Shown here piece after piece: positions 1 through 14,100 of a DNA stretch of 47,617 bases (positions within the stretch are counted from its first letter, which is position 1; each line of letters begins with the position of its first letter). A model generated the notes under the pieces. It was not told the DNA's origin, made no database searches, and saw only the letters and a list, made by a program, of their open reading frames with translations. The stretch comes from Alectoria sarmentosa (lineage: Eukaryota > Ascomycota > Lecanoromycetes > Lecanorales > Parmeliaceae), in contig WOGZ01000261.1 in assembly GCA_009733775.1 (NCBI GenBank), positions 1 to 47,617 on the forward strand, written 5' to 3'. The position numbers were made by a program, and so were the translations under genes.

Positions 1-3000
1 AATTTATTAAATTAATTTTTTATAAATATTTTATATAAATTCGTTTTATTAAATTTAATCGCCTTTTTTATTACGATAAATTATTTTAATATTTTATTTA
101 CGATATATATATAATTATTAAAAATAATCGACTTTATTAAATAAAGTAAAATTAAAAATTTATTCGAATTAATATTTATTAAATAATTATTAATATTTAA
201 GTTAATGAAATTATTACGAGCGTATAAATTAATAAATAACGTATTATTTTTTCTTTTTTATATTAAGAAAATTCAAAATTTATGAAATAACTTTATTAAA
301 ATTATATAATTTTAATTATTAAGTTTAATTCATTAAATATCTTTATTATTTTTATTTATAATTTAAAATAAATTAAAACTATCGTTAATTTTTGATTTAA
401 TAAATTAATTATCGATCGATTTAATTTAAAAACACGAATATTTAAATTAAAGTTAAAGATTTTTATAAATAATATTTTAAAAATTTTTTTTTTAATAAAC
501 TCTCTTTCACTTTTTTTAATAAATTTATTTATAATAAATTTTTTGAAAATACGTTAATTAAACAATTAATGCAAATCACAATTTATGAAAATGTTTTTAA
601 TATCGTTCAATTTTTTATACGTCGTAATTTTTATTTATAAATTTTATAATATTCTCAATTTTTTTTTATCTCGAAAATCGAATTACGATCGATTAAAATT
701 TCGATAATTAATTTTAATTTTAATTAACTTTTATTCGTAAAAGATCGAGTTTTAACGTATTATTATATTATAAAATTTTAAAAACGAAAGTTATCGCATA
801 TTTATATATTTATTATATTATATTTTAAAAATCGTTATTTAAACGTTAACGAAATAAAGATTATTATTAATATTAAAAATTTTAATTATATACGATTTTT
901 TAATATTTATATTATCGTAATTAAATATATAATTTATAATAATTACAATTATTACGTTATAAGTAAAACGAATATCGTTTCATTTTATTAAAACTCGAAT
1001 AAAAATTAATGCAATAAATGATTTTCAAAAAAGTTTAATGATTATATTATTTTTAAATTAAATATTGAATATTTTATTTATTTTCGATATAAATTTATTA
1101 TAATTTTAAAAAATGAATTTAAATAAAATTGTTGAATAATGTTTTATAATTTATATTTATTAATTAAATATAATACTTACATTAATGTGAAAATATACGT
1201 TAACGTTAAAATTTATAAATATATTTTTAAATATATTTATAAAAATAATAATTAAATTAATTTTCGAATAAAGCGAATAAATAAAAACGATATAATAAAT
1301 TTAATAAATAAAATTTAAAAATATTAATACGTATATTAAATGAAATTAATAAAAGTTTATTAAAAAATATTTAATTTTAAATTATATAATTATAATTTTA
1401 TTATAAAGCGATTATTTATTCATTTTTTAAATTAATAAATCGTGATTTTTAATAATAATTTTTAATTATTTAATATAATAATAATAAACGAACGTTAAAT
1501 TTCTTTTATAATCTTTTTTTAATTAAATATACGACGTTAATAATAAAGACGATTAACAATTTTTTTTTATATTAATTTAACGAAATATTATATTTTAAAA
1601 AAAAACATTTAAAACATTTAAAAATAAAGTTTATATTAAAAGCGCATCGATATTATTGCGAGAATATATTATATTAATTTTAACGCAAACGAATTTTATT
1701 ATTTACGCTTTACTTTTTTAAATGTATTAAATTTTTTATTTTATAAAAATTTACGAACGATAAACGATAATTTTCTTTTAAGTTATTATATCGTTTATAT
1801 AATAAAAGATTTTACGTATAATAACGTTAAATGAAATTAAATTTTAAAGAAAATATATATTTGAAAAAACGAAGATTATTTACGAAATTTATTCGTAACA
1901 ATTTTATTTAATTATAAATTTAATAAATTATCTAATTTATAAAATAAATATAAAACGAAATATGTGATTTAATTTAATTAATGTGTAAAAATGTTTTAAT
2001 TGCGAAAAAAGAAAATTATCGCGTTATTTATTATAATAAAACATTTTTTTTTCAAATAATGTTTTTTTTTATTATTAAAAGTAATATCGTTAAACGTATT
2101 CTTTTTTTATTTATTCGCAATTTTTTTCAATTTTTTTCATTATTAACACATTTTTATTTAAATTCTTTAACGATTATATATATATTTTTTAAACTTGTTA
2201 TTAAGATTTCGCTTTATTAAACGATATATAAATGAAAAAAATTATTATTAAAGATTTTTATTTTCATTTAATTCAAATTTATTTGAAAAAAAAAACTTAA
2301 CTTTATAAAAAATATTAATTTGATTAATAATTTTAATTTATTAAAAATATAATATAACTATAAATAACATTATAATAACGAGCGTAATTATTTTTTACGC
2401 GAAAAACGTTTTTATTAAACGAATATTTAAAAATAAATAAAAACGAATTTTAATAATAATTAAACGATAATTATAAACATTATTTAAAACGCGATATTTC
2501 TTTTTAATAATTAATTCTTTTTTTTAAACGATTATAAAAATATTAATAAAATTATATTTTAAAATATCGTTTTACGAAAAATATATAAAAATTTTAAAAT
2601 AATAATAATTATAATTTTTCCAAGCATCGTTTTTATTTTTTTTTAAAAAAAATTATATCGTTTATTTTTGTTTTAAGATTATTTTAAATATTATTACTCA
2701 ATTTTTTTATAATATTATAAATAAATTCGATTTAATCGAATTATTATATATAATTAAGTTAATTTTTTAAAATAAAATTTCGATATAAAATCGTTATAAT
2801 ATCGAGTTTATTAATTATATATTTTAAGATATTCGCAAAGATTTTAAATCGTTTAATGATATAATTATATACTTTTGCGACGATTTTCGTTAAATTTTAT
2901 CGATTATTAAAAACGTCGAATTAAGATATATTGTTATATTTATTTTAAACATTTTATATTTATAAAATCATATTCAAATTCTCAAATTTATAAAAAAATA

Positions 3001-6000
3001 TAAGATTTCGCAATTCGAATTTAATTGAATAAAATCGTATTAATATAAAAATATTCGCAAATAATCTTTTAAATATAAATAATGAAATTTTAATAAATAT
3101 AAAAAAATAAGAAATTATTAAATAACATTATTATAAATTTCGTTAATATTATTTATCGCGATTTAGATTTATATCGAGCATTTAATTTTTACATTTTTAA
3201 AATAATTTTTTACACTTTTAATAAAAACGTTATTCGATTTAATAATTAAATTTTTAATAAATTTTTTAAAATCAAAACGATATATATTAATCGTGATTAA
3301 ATCGTTAATAAAGAATATAATTTTACTTTATTTATCGAATTAATAAATGTTTTTAAATTAATTTTATTATTATTTCATTATTTAAAATTAAAAAAGAATT
3401 ATATAATAATGTTATTAAGCAAATTATAATAATAAAAATAAAATTATTAAATAAATGCTTTTTATATAATAATAGAAATAAATTATATACATTTAAAAAA
3501 TAAGCAAAGTTCGCTTAATCGACGTTATTTAAATTTATTTTATTTTTATTTATTTTAAATATTATAAATTTAATTTATAAATCTTAATTTGTTAAAAAAA
3601 AAATCTTTAATATAAATATCAAAATTAAAACTTATTTAAAATTAAGTTTTTTTTTTTTCTAAAACATTTTATGCGAGTATTATTTTTTAATCGATTTTAT
3701 AATTCGTAATTCGACGAATAATCATTCGCTTTAATTTTTTAATTTTTTTTTAATTTTTTTCATTTAACATTTAATTAATATCGTCATATATAATTTCGTC
3801 GTATATAATTTCGTTATATATAATCTCGTTATATACAATCTCGTTATATACAATTTTACGTCGTATATACTTTTCTCGTATATAATTTTCTCGCATATAA
3901 TCTTTTCGCGAATAATTTAATATTAACTTTTATATATATATATTATTATTTAAGTTTATTTAATAAATAATAAACTCGCTTATATCGTTTATACGAAATA
4001 TTTATACATTTATATATCAATTATATAAATTTAATAAATGTTTTTCGAATTAATATTTTTAAATTAATTGATTTTTAATATAAAATTTTTAAAAATTCGA
4101 TAATAATTTAAATACGATTTCGAGATTTTTTTATCTTAAATAAATTAAATTATAATCGTTTTTATATATTTTTTTTATATTATTTTAAATACGATTATTA
4201 TTATAATTATAATTAATTATAATTTATTATTATTTATATTATTTAATTGTTAATTAATTCGTTTTTATAATTTATTTTAATAATATATTTCTCGTTTTTA
4301 TAATAAAAACTTATAATTTTGAATTTTTTTTATACGCGATTATTTTATATCGCGATTATGATTATTATTTTCGATTCGATAAATATAAATAATATTTTTA
4401 AAAATTATATACGATTAAAAGCGAATTATTATAATGCGTTAATAAAAAAATATAAAATCTTTTTATTTTAAATCAAATTAAGATCATTTAAAATTCTTTT
4501 ATTAAAAAAGTTTTTATATTCGAATTGAAGATTAAAAACGATTTACGATATACAATTAATAATTATAAATTTATAATTAAAATCATAAACGCGATATAAA
4601 AACATTAATTTAAATTGTATACGATTGATTGATTAAACACTTATTAACGAAACGACGATATAACGATTAATATTTTTTATTAATTCTTTTTTTTTCAACT
4701 CGTTTTATTAATTTTTTATTATCGATAATTTGCATTTACTCGAAAAAATTTGTTTAAATTTTATTACGATTTATTTTTCAATTTTTATTAATAAATTTAA
4801 TAAAAAAAATTAATTTATAATTTTTATTCGTAAAAGAAAAACGTAATATAGTTTTTAAAAAACGTTTATATACGCAATTAATAAAAATAAATAAAACAAC
4901 TTCGTTTCTTTTAAATAATTAATTAATGTTTACGAGAATTAAATATTTTTTTGATTTATAATTATCGATATCGCTATATATATTCGATAAATTAAAATAA
5001 CGAAAAAGAAAGATTTCAAATTAATTCGATTAAAAGATAATAATATACAATTCTTTTTTTATACAATATTTATCAAATCTTAACTTTATTTATATTATTT
5101 TTTAAAATTATTTTTTATCGATTAAACACGTAATTTCATATATAATTAATATTTTATATTAAATAAAAAAAAATTACACGCACGCAACTTAAAATCAAAT
5201 AAAACGATATAAAGTTTTCGATTAACGAAATTTATATTTTAAATTCGAAACAATCGATTGCAAATTATTTTATTTATTAATGCGTTTAATATAATTTAAA
5301 TTATTATCGACGTATATGCGTTTAAAGTTTATATAAAAAAATGATTAATCGATCGACGCTTTAAGCAATAAATATTTTTAAATTTAATAAAATTTATATC
5401 ACGTTATTTTAAAAAGTTTAAAAAGATTTATTATTAAATAAATATAATAAGCATTATAAATATTTAATTTTGTTTTTAATTTTCGTTATTAATAATTACG
5501 ATTATATCGATTTAATAAATTATTTATTTAATCATAATTTTTTTTTACGATTTTAAGTTTTCGCGATATTTGAAATCGCTTAACGATTATATATAATCTT
5601 AATTAATAATTTACGTTTTAATAAAATGCGTATTCTTTTTTACTTTTAAATTAAACGCGATTTCGTTAAGTTTAACGTAACATTTTCGAATAAGACGCTC
5701 GATATCGTTTTATTCGTCGCTTTTTTAAAAATATAAAAATTTACATCTCTCGCTATTTTTTCACTTTTTTATTCATTTTTTTTTATAATTCTTTATCGTC
5801 TTCTCGCTTCTTCTCGTATTGCAAAAATTTACGTTAATCTTTTTAACTACTTAATTAATTTTTGTCGATCATCGTCGATCGTTATGTTTTAATTTTTATA
5901 TAAAACGTTTTATTAATAACTTTTTCTTTTAAAATCACTTCATTATACTTTTCAATCTCGTTATCTTTTAATTTATTTATTTTCGTATATGATTGAAATT

Positions 6001-8787
6001 AATAATAAAAGTGAATTATTTTATTCGTTATCTCATATCTTATCGCTCGCGTTGCAATTTAACTCAATTTTTAATAAACGAAAATGATTTTTTTTTTCGA
6101 TTATGCTAAAGCGTCTTATCGTTCGAATTTATCGATTTAAACTTTTTTATCTCGATTTTTTTATATTAATCATTATTTTATTATCACTTAATTAATTTAC
6201 GACTTTGCAATAACATTAATAAAACATTTTAATATGCGACGAGCATTTCAGAGCGAAGCAATTATTTGACTCGAAAATGATTATCATATAATTAATGAAA
6301 GAAATATCTTTTTATACGTTTATTTGATTGCGTCGATAAAGATCGTTTCTCGATCGTAATTAAGTGATATAATATCAAGAGAATTGAGTATAAAGTCGAG
6401 TAACGACGATGAATTAAAATCAAAAAATGAAATCTGCTCGCTTTAATCGACAATGCTTTTTTCGTGTTTATTTAATTGCGTCGATTTGATTTTCGCATTT
6501 ATTTCGTTTTGATGATATAACCTTGAAACGATAATCTCGCTTTTTATTATAAATTGAAAAAGATATAATATTTTTAATTTATTGCAAAAATTTCAGCGCG
6601 TAAAATTTAAACAATTATAGTTAATGTGACTCGATAATTAAATATTTTCGAAAAACGTAATAAAGACTCGATCGATATGAGATATAAATTGAATATAAAA
6701 CAATAAAAGTCGAAAAACTACATCAGCGCGTGTCGTAAAATGTAAAATAAATGAATAAAAATCGAGCGATAATGATTAAAAATCGACGATTAAAATTATT
6801 AAAAAGAAATAAATAATAAATGCGTGAGTGAAAGAGACGATATTAAGATAACGTTTTTAATTATCATTAATTGAAAAGAGTGCAAACACGACATTATCGC
6901 TATAAATATAATTTAAAAGCGTATATAATTTTTATTTCGCCTTATTTTAAACGTTTCGAATTTTCAATTTTAAATTTCATATAAAGCTTTTTTATTTGCA
7001 TTTAAAATATAATAATATTAATTAATTTGAATTTCATTTAATTTTATCAATCTCTTATTAAAGTCGATTTAATTAATAAAAAATTATTAATAACGTCGAT
7101 TAATAATGTTCTCATTATCTGCGAAAAAAGATACGTTTTTACGATTTCTAAATTCAACGACGAATGAAATGAATTACTTAATGATTACGATTTAATCGAA
7201 ATTTTTAAATTCACGAGCTCGTCGATTTCTTAATTTATTATCTTATAAATATGCATTGAATTTCAAAAATACGAAATTATACATCGAAGATAACATTCGC
7301 CGTTTTTGCTTTTTTTTAAATCTTTAATAATAACTTTAATTTTTTTAAATGAATTCGATTTTAATAACAATCGCAATAAAGGCGATGAAGATAAAAACTT
7401 TTTATTTTTTAAAAAATTGATGCTCGATGTCGAAGAAGCATAAAAATCGCAACAATCGAGCTTGAAATTAAGTGAAAATAAAAATGCGAATATCGATAAT
7501 AATAATAGCATTTATTTTAAAATTAAGAACTCGATTTTTAAGCAAAACGAAAGACATTGCTTTTTTAATACTTTATAATTTTTATAATGAGATTAAAAGC
7601 TAAATACGATTTAGTAAATCCTCGTTAATAGATTTAAGTATTAACAAATAACGTTTATTTAAATGTTTTATTCTTCGCGAGAAGATAGAAAATCTCATTT
7701 TTAATTTTTTTTCATTTTCTATTATTCTTCTTTTATCGAAATATAATATAAAAATTAATTTCAAAAATATCGAATCTCGTTACTTTTATAAGAAAAAAGA
7801 GAAAGAGAATAAAGAAATCAATTGCAATATAGATAACATTATTTTATACTCTCTTCGATTATTTATTGCGTTATTAAATTCTGAATTGCGATTTTCGCTC
7901 AGAGAAGACGTCGTAAAATCAGCGATAAATTCGATTAATTTTTCATGAATGTGAAACTTAATGAGTTTTACGAATGTTGAATTTTTGAAAGTTATAAATG
8001 TTATTAACGTTTAAGGTTTTTTCAAGCGCATAGTAAATAGTGTAAGTTTAAATAAAAGCGAAAAAGATATATAAAAGTTGAAGAAAACTCGACTTAAAGA
8101 TTAATACGCAGATATTAATCTTTATAAATGCGTTTAATGATTATAAAAAGACGCGATCGTGATCGATAAAACAAATAATATCGATGATAATTTAAGCGAT
8201 TTTGATTTCGCACGAATTCGATCGTAATTTAAGTTTATTTTTAAACGATTTCTCTTTTCGCGAAAATTTTAATAATATAAGAAAATAACAAGTTTAAATT
8301 GATTTAATAAAGTTAATAATAGTTAATATATGTCTTTTAGTATATTTTTGATTAATATTCGAAATTTCTATTAACGTATTTTAAATAATCCTTTTATAAT
8401 GAAAGATAACGACGAAAAAATTATCAAAATTAACGTTTTTATTAAAATCACGAGTGTGAAATCTAAGATTCGTATCGTACATTTTCAAAGCTTTTATTCG
8501 AGAAAATAAATAAAGATATATAATTGCTTGAATTCTCTCATTATCAAATTTATTTTCATTTTTATTAATCGTTCAATCTCTTTTAATGTCGCATTATGTC
8601 GAAATTAAGTTGAGTAAATTATTTATAAAAATGATAACGAAATAATAACGATCGTTTATCTTTTTCACTTTATTATTATTCTCTCATTATTTGTTAAGCG
8701 ACATTAAAATTAGAGAAATTTAACATTAAATAAAGAGAAATGAGAGATCGTAAAAATCGTTGATAAGAGATAAAAAAAAAGAGGTTA
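1..8787. other. AT-rich RIP-type isochore, no intact gene
   Basis: This stretch is extremely AT-rich and dense in stop codons in all frames. Most surviving C and G sit in CpG, mainly as TCG or ACG. That is the look of heavily RIP-mutated repeats in Pezizomycotina. I could not assign a transposon family here. Composition is milder from about 5,700 to 8,700, and one frame on the plus strand stays open from roughly 7,680 to 7,930, but it matches nothing I recognise. Short open frames elsewhere in the stretch have no coding character. Confidence 0.85.
3779..3912. repeat. Degenerate tandem repeat, unit about 16 bp
   Basis: Roughly eight imperfect copies of a TCGTTATATATAAT-like unit follow one another, with variants such as TCGTCGTATATAAT, TCTCGTATATAAT and TCTCGCATATAAT. 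It stands out from the surrounding AT-rich DNA by its regular CG spacing. No function can be inferred. Confidence 0.6.
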
Positions 8788-9086
8788 TGTTAAATCGAAT
8801 AATCGTATACATTTTATATAAAATATGCGTTATCGTGACGTTATTTTTTATAAGTTTTTATAAAAATTATAAAGTTTAAATTTAATTAAATTGATCTCGC
8901 AATTATTTCGTTGATGAAAATGCTTAATAAATATATGTTTATTTAATATATTTTAAAGTTTCTTTTTGATTCTTAAAGATTAATTTTATCACATAATTTA
9001 ATCATTGAATTTAATAATAATATTACGTTTTTTATATATATTTATTTATTTGTATTTGTTTAACGACGTAAATAATACGTTTTATA
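8788..9086 (+). repeat. 5' LTR of the Gypsy element
   Basis: This 299-bp LTR aligns end to end with the copy at 16160-16458 without indels; every difference I could align is a transition. It is the more heavily mutated of the two: its right end reads TTTGTTTAACGACGTAAATAATACGTTTTATA where the 3' copy keeps C and G at many positions. GGTTA precedes it. Confidence 0.93.
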
Positions 9087-9638
9087 ATTTTAATTTTTTA
9101 GATTTTTCGAAGAAAAAGATTTAATGTCGTTGCGATATCGATTTCATTTGAGAATCGAACGTTTAAAATCGAAGATAATTAAGATAAGCGTTTAAGCAGC
9201 GTTAACGAATTTCGAGAGTTTATTTTTGAAAGAAAAATCAGTTTAAAAGAACGTCTTGAATGTATTAAAAAGAAAAATCGTCGCTTTTAATAAAAACGCG
9301 AACTTTTTACGTTGAAAATTCGCAATAATGAATTTTATAACGAAAATTCGTAAAATATCGTTGAGAGAGCGTTAATTATTACGTTTATAATTTTATTTAT
9401 AATCGAAATGTTAATTATTGCGCTCGCGATCTCGTTTTTAACGAAAATATTTATTTTTAAAATCAAAATTGTTTATCTCGAAAAATTGAAATTTTATTAA
9501 AATAAAAATAAAAAAAAGTATATGCGTTGATTTCGCGATGCGGAAATTATTTTTATTAAAATTTTTAAAAAAAATTTTATTATCGAGATTTTAAAGATTA
9601 TTTATTATATAGAGTTTTTAAAAAATAATATTAATAAT

Positions 9639-9799
9639 TGTCACGAAGTAATCTCGAGAAAATAGATTTATTTAAGAATTTCGCTAATCGCTAAGTCAAA
9701 AGATCAAATTTTACATTAATTAAATGTGATTTTATTTTATTACTTACGTTTCTAAAATGATAAAGTCGTTTCTTAAATTATAAAATTAAAATTATAACA
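9639..9799. repeat. Left LTR of the mini-LTR element
   Basis: This 161-bp repeat starts TGTCACGAAG and ends ATTATAACA. It matches 9955-10115 with transitions only and is preceded by ATAAT. Confidence 0.78.
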
Positions 9800-9954
9800 C
9801 TATTTTCTTTTTAAGAGTTTTGTTCGCGAAATTCAATCTCTCATTAAATAATCGCTCTCATTTAAACACGAGTTTTACGACTTTATGAGTGTAAATCTAA
9901 AATTCTCGCTAATAGAGTCGAATTTAGAATCTTAAATCTTTTAGTGTGAAATTA

Positions 9955-10115
9955 TGTCACGAAATGATCTCAAGAAAATAGATTTATTCGAGAATTTCGC
10001 TAATCGCTAAATTAAAAAACCAAATTTCACATTAATCAGATGTGATTTTATTTTATTACTTATATTTTTAAAACGATAAAGTCGTTTCTTAAATTGTAAA
10101 GCTGAAATTATAATA
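9955..10115. repeat. Right LTR of the mini-LTR element
   Basis: This 161-bp repeat starts TGTCACGAAA and ends ATTATAATA. It is followed by ATAAT. The terminal CA is mutated to TA, consistent with RIP. Confidence 0.78.
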
Positions 10116-10468
10116 ATAATTAATGATATATTAAATATAAAAAAAAGAATTTTATCGATATAACGTATAAAAGTTTCAAATATTTTTTATTTAATTTTGT
10201 CGTCGACTCGATTAATTATCGTTTATTCATTTATAGAAAATGAAAAAAGATTAAATAAAAATTTAATCAAAAGATCACGATTTTCAAAACATATTTAAAA
10301 AAGTTAAAAGTTTATTTATCATTTTTAATAAAAAAATATAAAATTAACTTTTTTTTTGCGAAGTTTTAATTTATATTAAAGAATCGAATTTTAAATAATG
10401 ATAATATATTTAAATAACGTGAAAAAATTCTTATTATAATTATTATATATAAACGAATTTCTAAACGC

Positions 10469-10771
10469 GTGCGCGAAAAAAATGATCGCGATTTGAATTT
10501 TAAATCTTTCGAGAATAAAAATGCAAAAATTTCGTTTTTAAATTCTCGAATTTCAAAGTTTAATAATTTCAATTATAACGATAACGTTAAAATCTCGCAC
10601 ATTTATAAAAATAACGAAAATAAACGAAAAAGCGAATTCGAAATCGAATGTAAAAATTTTATTTATTTTTATTATGATAAAAAAGATTATATCAAATTTA
10701 ATTATTTGAATAAAAATAAATTGATCATTTATGTCGTCGCAATTACGATAAAAAACGATTTAATTTCGTAA
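10469..10771 (+). pseudogene. Gag remnant with mutated CCHC zinc knuckle
   Basis: This open frame lies upstream of the reverse transcriptase of the Gypsy element. Residues 66-79 (10664-10705) read YFYYDKKDYIKFNY. The spacing is exactly that of a retroviral-type knuckle C-x2-C-x4-H-x4-C: Y66, Y69, Y74 and Y79 sit at the C, C, H and C positions, and D70 and D73 sit at the two usual glycines. TGT>TAT, CAT>TAT and GGT>GAT are all single transitions, as RIP produces. The knuckle binds element RNA in living copies; here all ligands are lost. The N-terminal limit of gag is not visible. Confidence 0.7.
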
Positions 10772-11439
10772 TCGTCTTAGAAGTGAGATCGAAAAAACGA
10801 AAAATAAAGATTATTTCTTTTATTATTATGAAAAAATGAATTATAATTTAAGATAAATCGAGATAATTCGTTATTTTACTTAATTTTAAAATTTATCTTA
10901 ATTTAATATTATAAACATTTATAATTCAATAAAATTTATAATTTTATAATAATGTTATTTTATCGACATCGAAAACGTTAAACGATGAAAACATATATTG
11001 TTATAACGCTTATATATTAAATTATTAATTAATCGATAATTAAAATCAAAATAAATAATGTAAGATATTGTTTTATATTATTAATTAAAAAGATTTTAAC
11101 GTCGTTTTAAATATGTTTATTTTAAATTAATTGCATATGTTATTTAATTTTAAAACGATTCAATGAAAGTTTAAAATCAATTTTAAAAAAATTTAAGTTG
11201 AGAAACCTAATTAATTCGTTACGAATATCGATAAAAAAATTAATATGTTCGCAATCGTATGCGTTACGACGACGTGAAGCGAAAAAAAAAAACGTGTTTA
11301 ATTTAAAGATTTTTAAAAAACTGTTAAAATATAAAAACGTTTTTTTTAAAAAAAAGATTGAAGTTTTATTTGTATTTAAATAAAAAAATTATGTTATTAA
11401 GATTGAAAATAATAAAAAATCATTATATAAACTTTTATA

Positions 11440-14100
11440 TAATTTATTTCAAATAAAGTTATTAAAATTGCGACGATACTTGAAAAGTGTTTTTTATAAA
11501 AGTTGAATTTAATGTTCGATTTTTTTCGCAAAAGTGTCGATTTTGTTTATATTTAAAAAAGATAACGAATTGCGTTTATATATAAATTATAAAAAATTAA
11601 ATGCGATGATTATCAAAAATCGATATTCGTTATTCTTGATTATAAAAACGTTAAATCGTTTATATAACGTTAAGGTTTTTATAAAATTGAATTTAAAAAA
11701 TGTTTATTATAAAACTCGAATTAAAAAAAGCGATAAATGAAACACTGCGTTTCGAACTCGTTATAATTATTTCAAATATTTGATTATGTTTTTCGAATTA
11801 ATTAATGTTTCGATTACATTTTAAATATATATTAATAAAGTTTTTATCGATTTGATAAATGTTATTTATATAATATATTTGAATAATATTTTGATTTATA
11901 ATATCGATGCGTTAAAACATTAATAATATGTTAAGCAAATGTTTAAACGATTGCGTTAATTTCAATTATATATTAATTTGAGAAAATGTTAATTCTATAT
12001 TAAATAAATTGAATTTTTAAAATTTATTATATTTATTAAAAGCGTTACGATGAATTAAAAACGAGTAATAATTATTAAAAATTAATTTAAATTAAAAAGT
12101 TATTAAAAGATGCAAATTTCTTTAAACTTTATAAACTTTTATCGACGATTTATTTATAATTATTTTATTATAATTGCGTTATTAATCGATTTATTAAAAA
12201 ATAATAAAAACGATAAAAAATTTAAATTTTTTATATGATTCGAAAGCGTTGAAAAAACGTTTTTATAATTAAAACGCATTTTTTCGAAAACGTCATTTTT
12301 ACGTTATTATGATTCGAAAACGAAATTGCGTATAAAGATTAATGTTTTCAATTTTGATTTCGAAATTATGTTTATTTAATAAAATAAGTATAAACATTAA
12401 CGTCTCATTATTTTTTAATCTCGAAAAATGATTTTTATTAAATAAAATTATAAGATTTATGATTAAAAATTGTTTATTATCGTAACGATAATGAAATAAT
12501 AATAATATTATTTAAAGAATAATATTTATTATATCGAAATATGAATTGATTATAATAATCTTAAAAGGTTTTTTAAATAAAAGAAATTTAATTTTAAATA
12601 GATTCGATGAATTTTAAAATTAATCGTTTACGATTTTGAGATTTTTTATCGAATTAAAAAATTGAATTTTGTTAATGCGTTATTATAATGTTTTAATTAT
12701 AAAAAAACATCGTCGTTAAATATTAAATTGTTATTAACACTTTAAAACAAATTTGCGCTTTAAATTAATGAAAAGTTATTTTAAAGAAATAAAAAAATAA
12801 TCGTTATAATAACGTTTATATTTTATATTATAAATGTTTAAATAATTATTTCAAAAAGAAAAATCAAAGTCGTATTTGAAATTGTGTATAAAAAATCGTA
12901 TCGATTAATAAAAAAGTTAATTCGAGAGTTGCAATTTCATAATAATTAAATGCGTTTATTTTATATTAATTTCGATGCGTTATCGAAACGATATCAAAAA
13001 CGTAATAAAAAATAAACTTTTGATTTTGAGAAATTATTTCGATATAATAATCGCTTTTACATTTTTAAAAATAATATTATTAAAAAAAAACTTATTAATT
13101 ATTATTATAATAATTTATTATTTAAACATTTTAACGTTACGAAAACGTATAAACTTTTTATTCGAAAATATTATTAAAACGAGTTTTTAAAAAAGATTAT
13201 AAAGAATGCAAAAATTTATAATATATGTCAGCGAATGAAATCATCGCGATATCGATTATATAATAAATTTAATTCGCTTCTCATTATTACGAAGTTATAA
13301 AAAAAACTTTTTATAGATTTTATTACGAGCTTATTATTAAATAAGTTTAAAAACGTTATATATAATATCATTTTAATGATAATAAATCGATTTACAAAAA
13401 TGATTAAATATTTATTTATAAAAATCATAATTAATGTCGTTACATTAACGAAAATATTTTATAATAAAATAATATATCGTTATAACATATTAAACGATAT
13501 CGTTAATAATCGAGATTTTATATTTATCAATAACTTTTAATTAATTATTTGTTTTCATTTCAAAATTAATCGACGTTTAAACATCGTTTTTCACTCATAA
13601 ATCGATAAATAAATTAAACGATAAAATTAAATGTTAAAGCATTTTTTACGTATATTTATTAATAATAAATAAATCAATTGAATCAAAATTATTATTTATA
13701 ATAAAATTTATATATATAAATAATTAACATTTCTTTATTAAAACGATATCATTTTTTTTTAATATATAATTATCATTTTGAAATTCGATAAAAAATCGAA
13801 AACGATTTCGTTAAAAAGAAAATATTCGTTGCAAATGACAAAATAAAAAGATTATAAACATTATAAAATAAAATTACGAATCATTTTTAAAACGTTATCA
13901 CAATTCAAATTAAATAATATAATAAATTATATTAATTTCAAAGTTATAAAGTAAGCGATTTAATAATGTTAATAATTAAAAACCTTAAATAAAAACGCTT
14001 AAATAAGAAGTTATTTCATAAATTTATAAGATTTTTTTAAATCACGAATAAAGTAAACGCGTAAACGTATTAATTATTATTGTTTTTTTTTCTAAAATTC
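11440..14100 (+). pseudogene. Pol remnant: reverse transcriptase, RNase H, integrase
   Basis: Several plus-strand frames still show Ty3/Gypsy pol motifs. The reverse transcriptase has a fossil of the RLYINYKKLN...IKNRYSLFLI block at 11558-11640 and, in the same frame, YLNN at 11876-11887 where the catalytic YLDD should be. An RNase H start resembling HYDSKTKLRIKINVFNF lies near 12,300. The integrase shows the zinc-binding block near 13,100-13,260 (ICQR preserved), the first catalytic Asp at 13316-13318 (FIDFIT), VNRFTKM-like INRFTKMIKY, and the second Asp changed to Asn in ILNDIVNNRDF. Many stops fit tryptophan codons hit by G>A. The order RT, RNase H, integrase identifies Gypsy rather than Copia. 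Catalytic residues are lost, so the copy is inactive. Confidence 0.9.

Larger units (their letters stand above)
9639..10115. mobile_element. Nested 477-bp mini-LTR (TRIM-like) element
   Basis: Two direct repeats of exactly 161 bp (9639-9799 and 9955-10115) flank a 155-bp interior. Each starts TGTCACGAA and ends TTATAACA or the mutated TTATAATA. They align without gaps and differ only by transitions. The sequence ATAAT directly precedes the left copy (9634-9638) and directly follows the right copy (10116-10120), as a 5-bp target duplication would, though in AT-rich DNA this alone is weak. The interior is too short to encode gag or pol, so it fits a terminal-repeat retrotransposon in miniature that depends on another element. 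It lies in the leader between the Gypsy 5' LTR and gag, so it inserted after the Gypsy element did. Confidence 0.78.

Noticed and set aside
1..8787. Tempting short frames such as 1981-2220 and minus 7263-7511
   Set aside because: Phe/Ile/Lys/Asn-rich frames of 60-80 codons arise by chance in DNA this AT-rich with spared CpG; no motif is visible.
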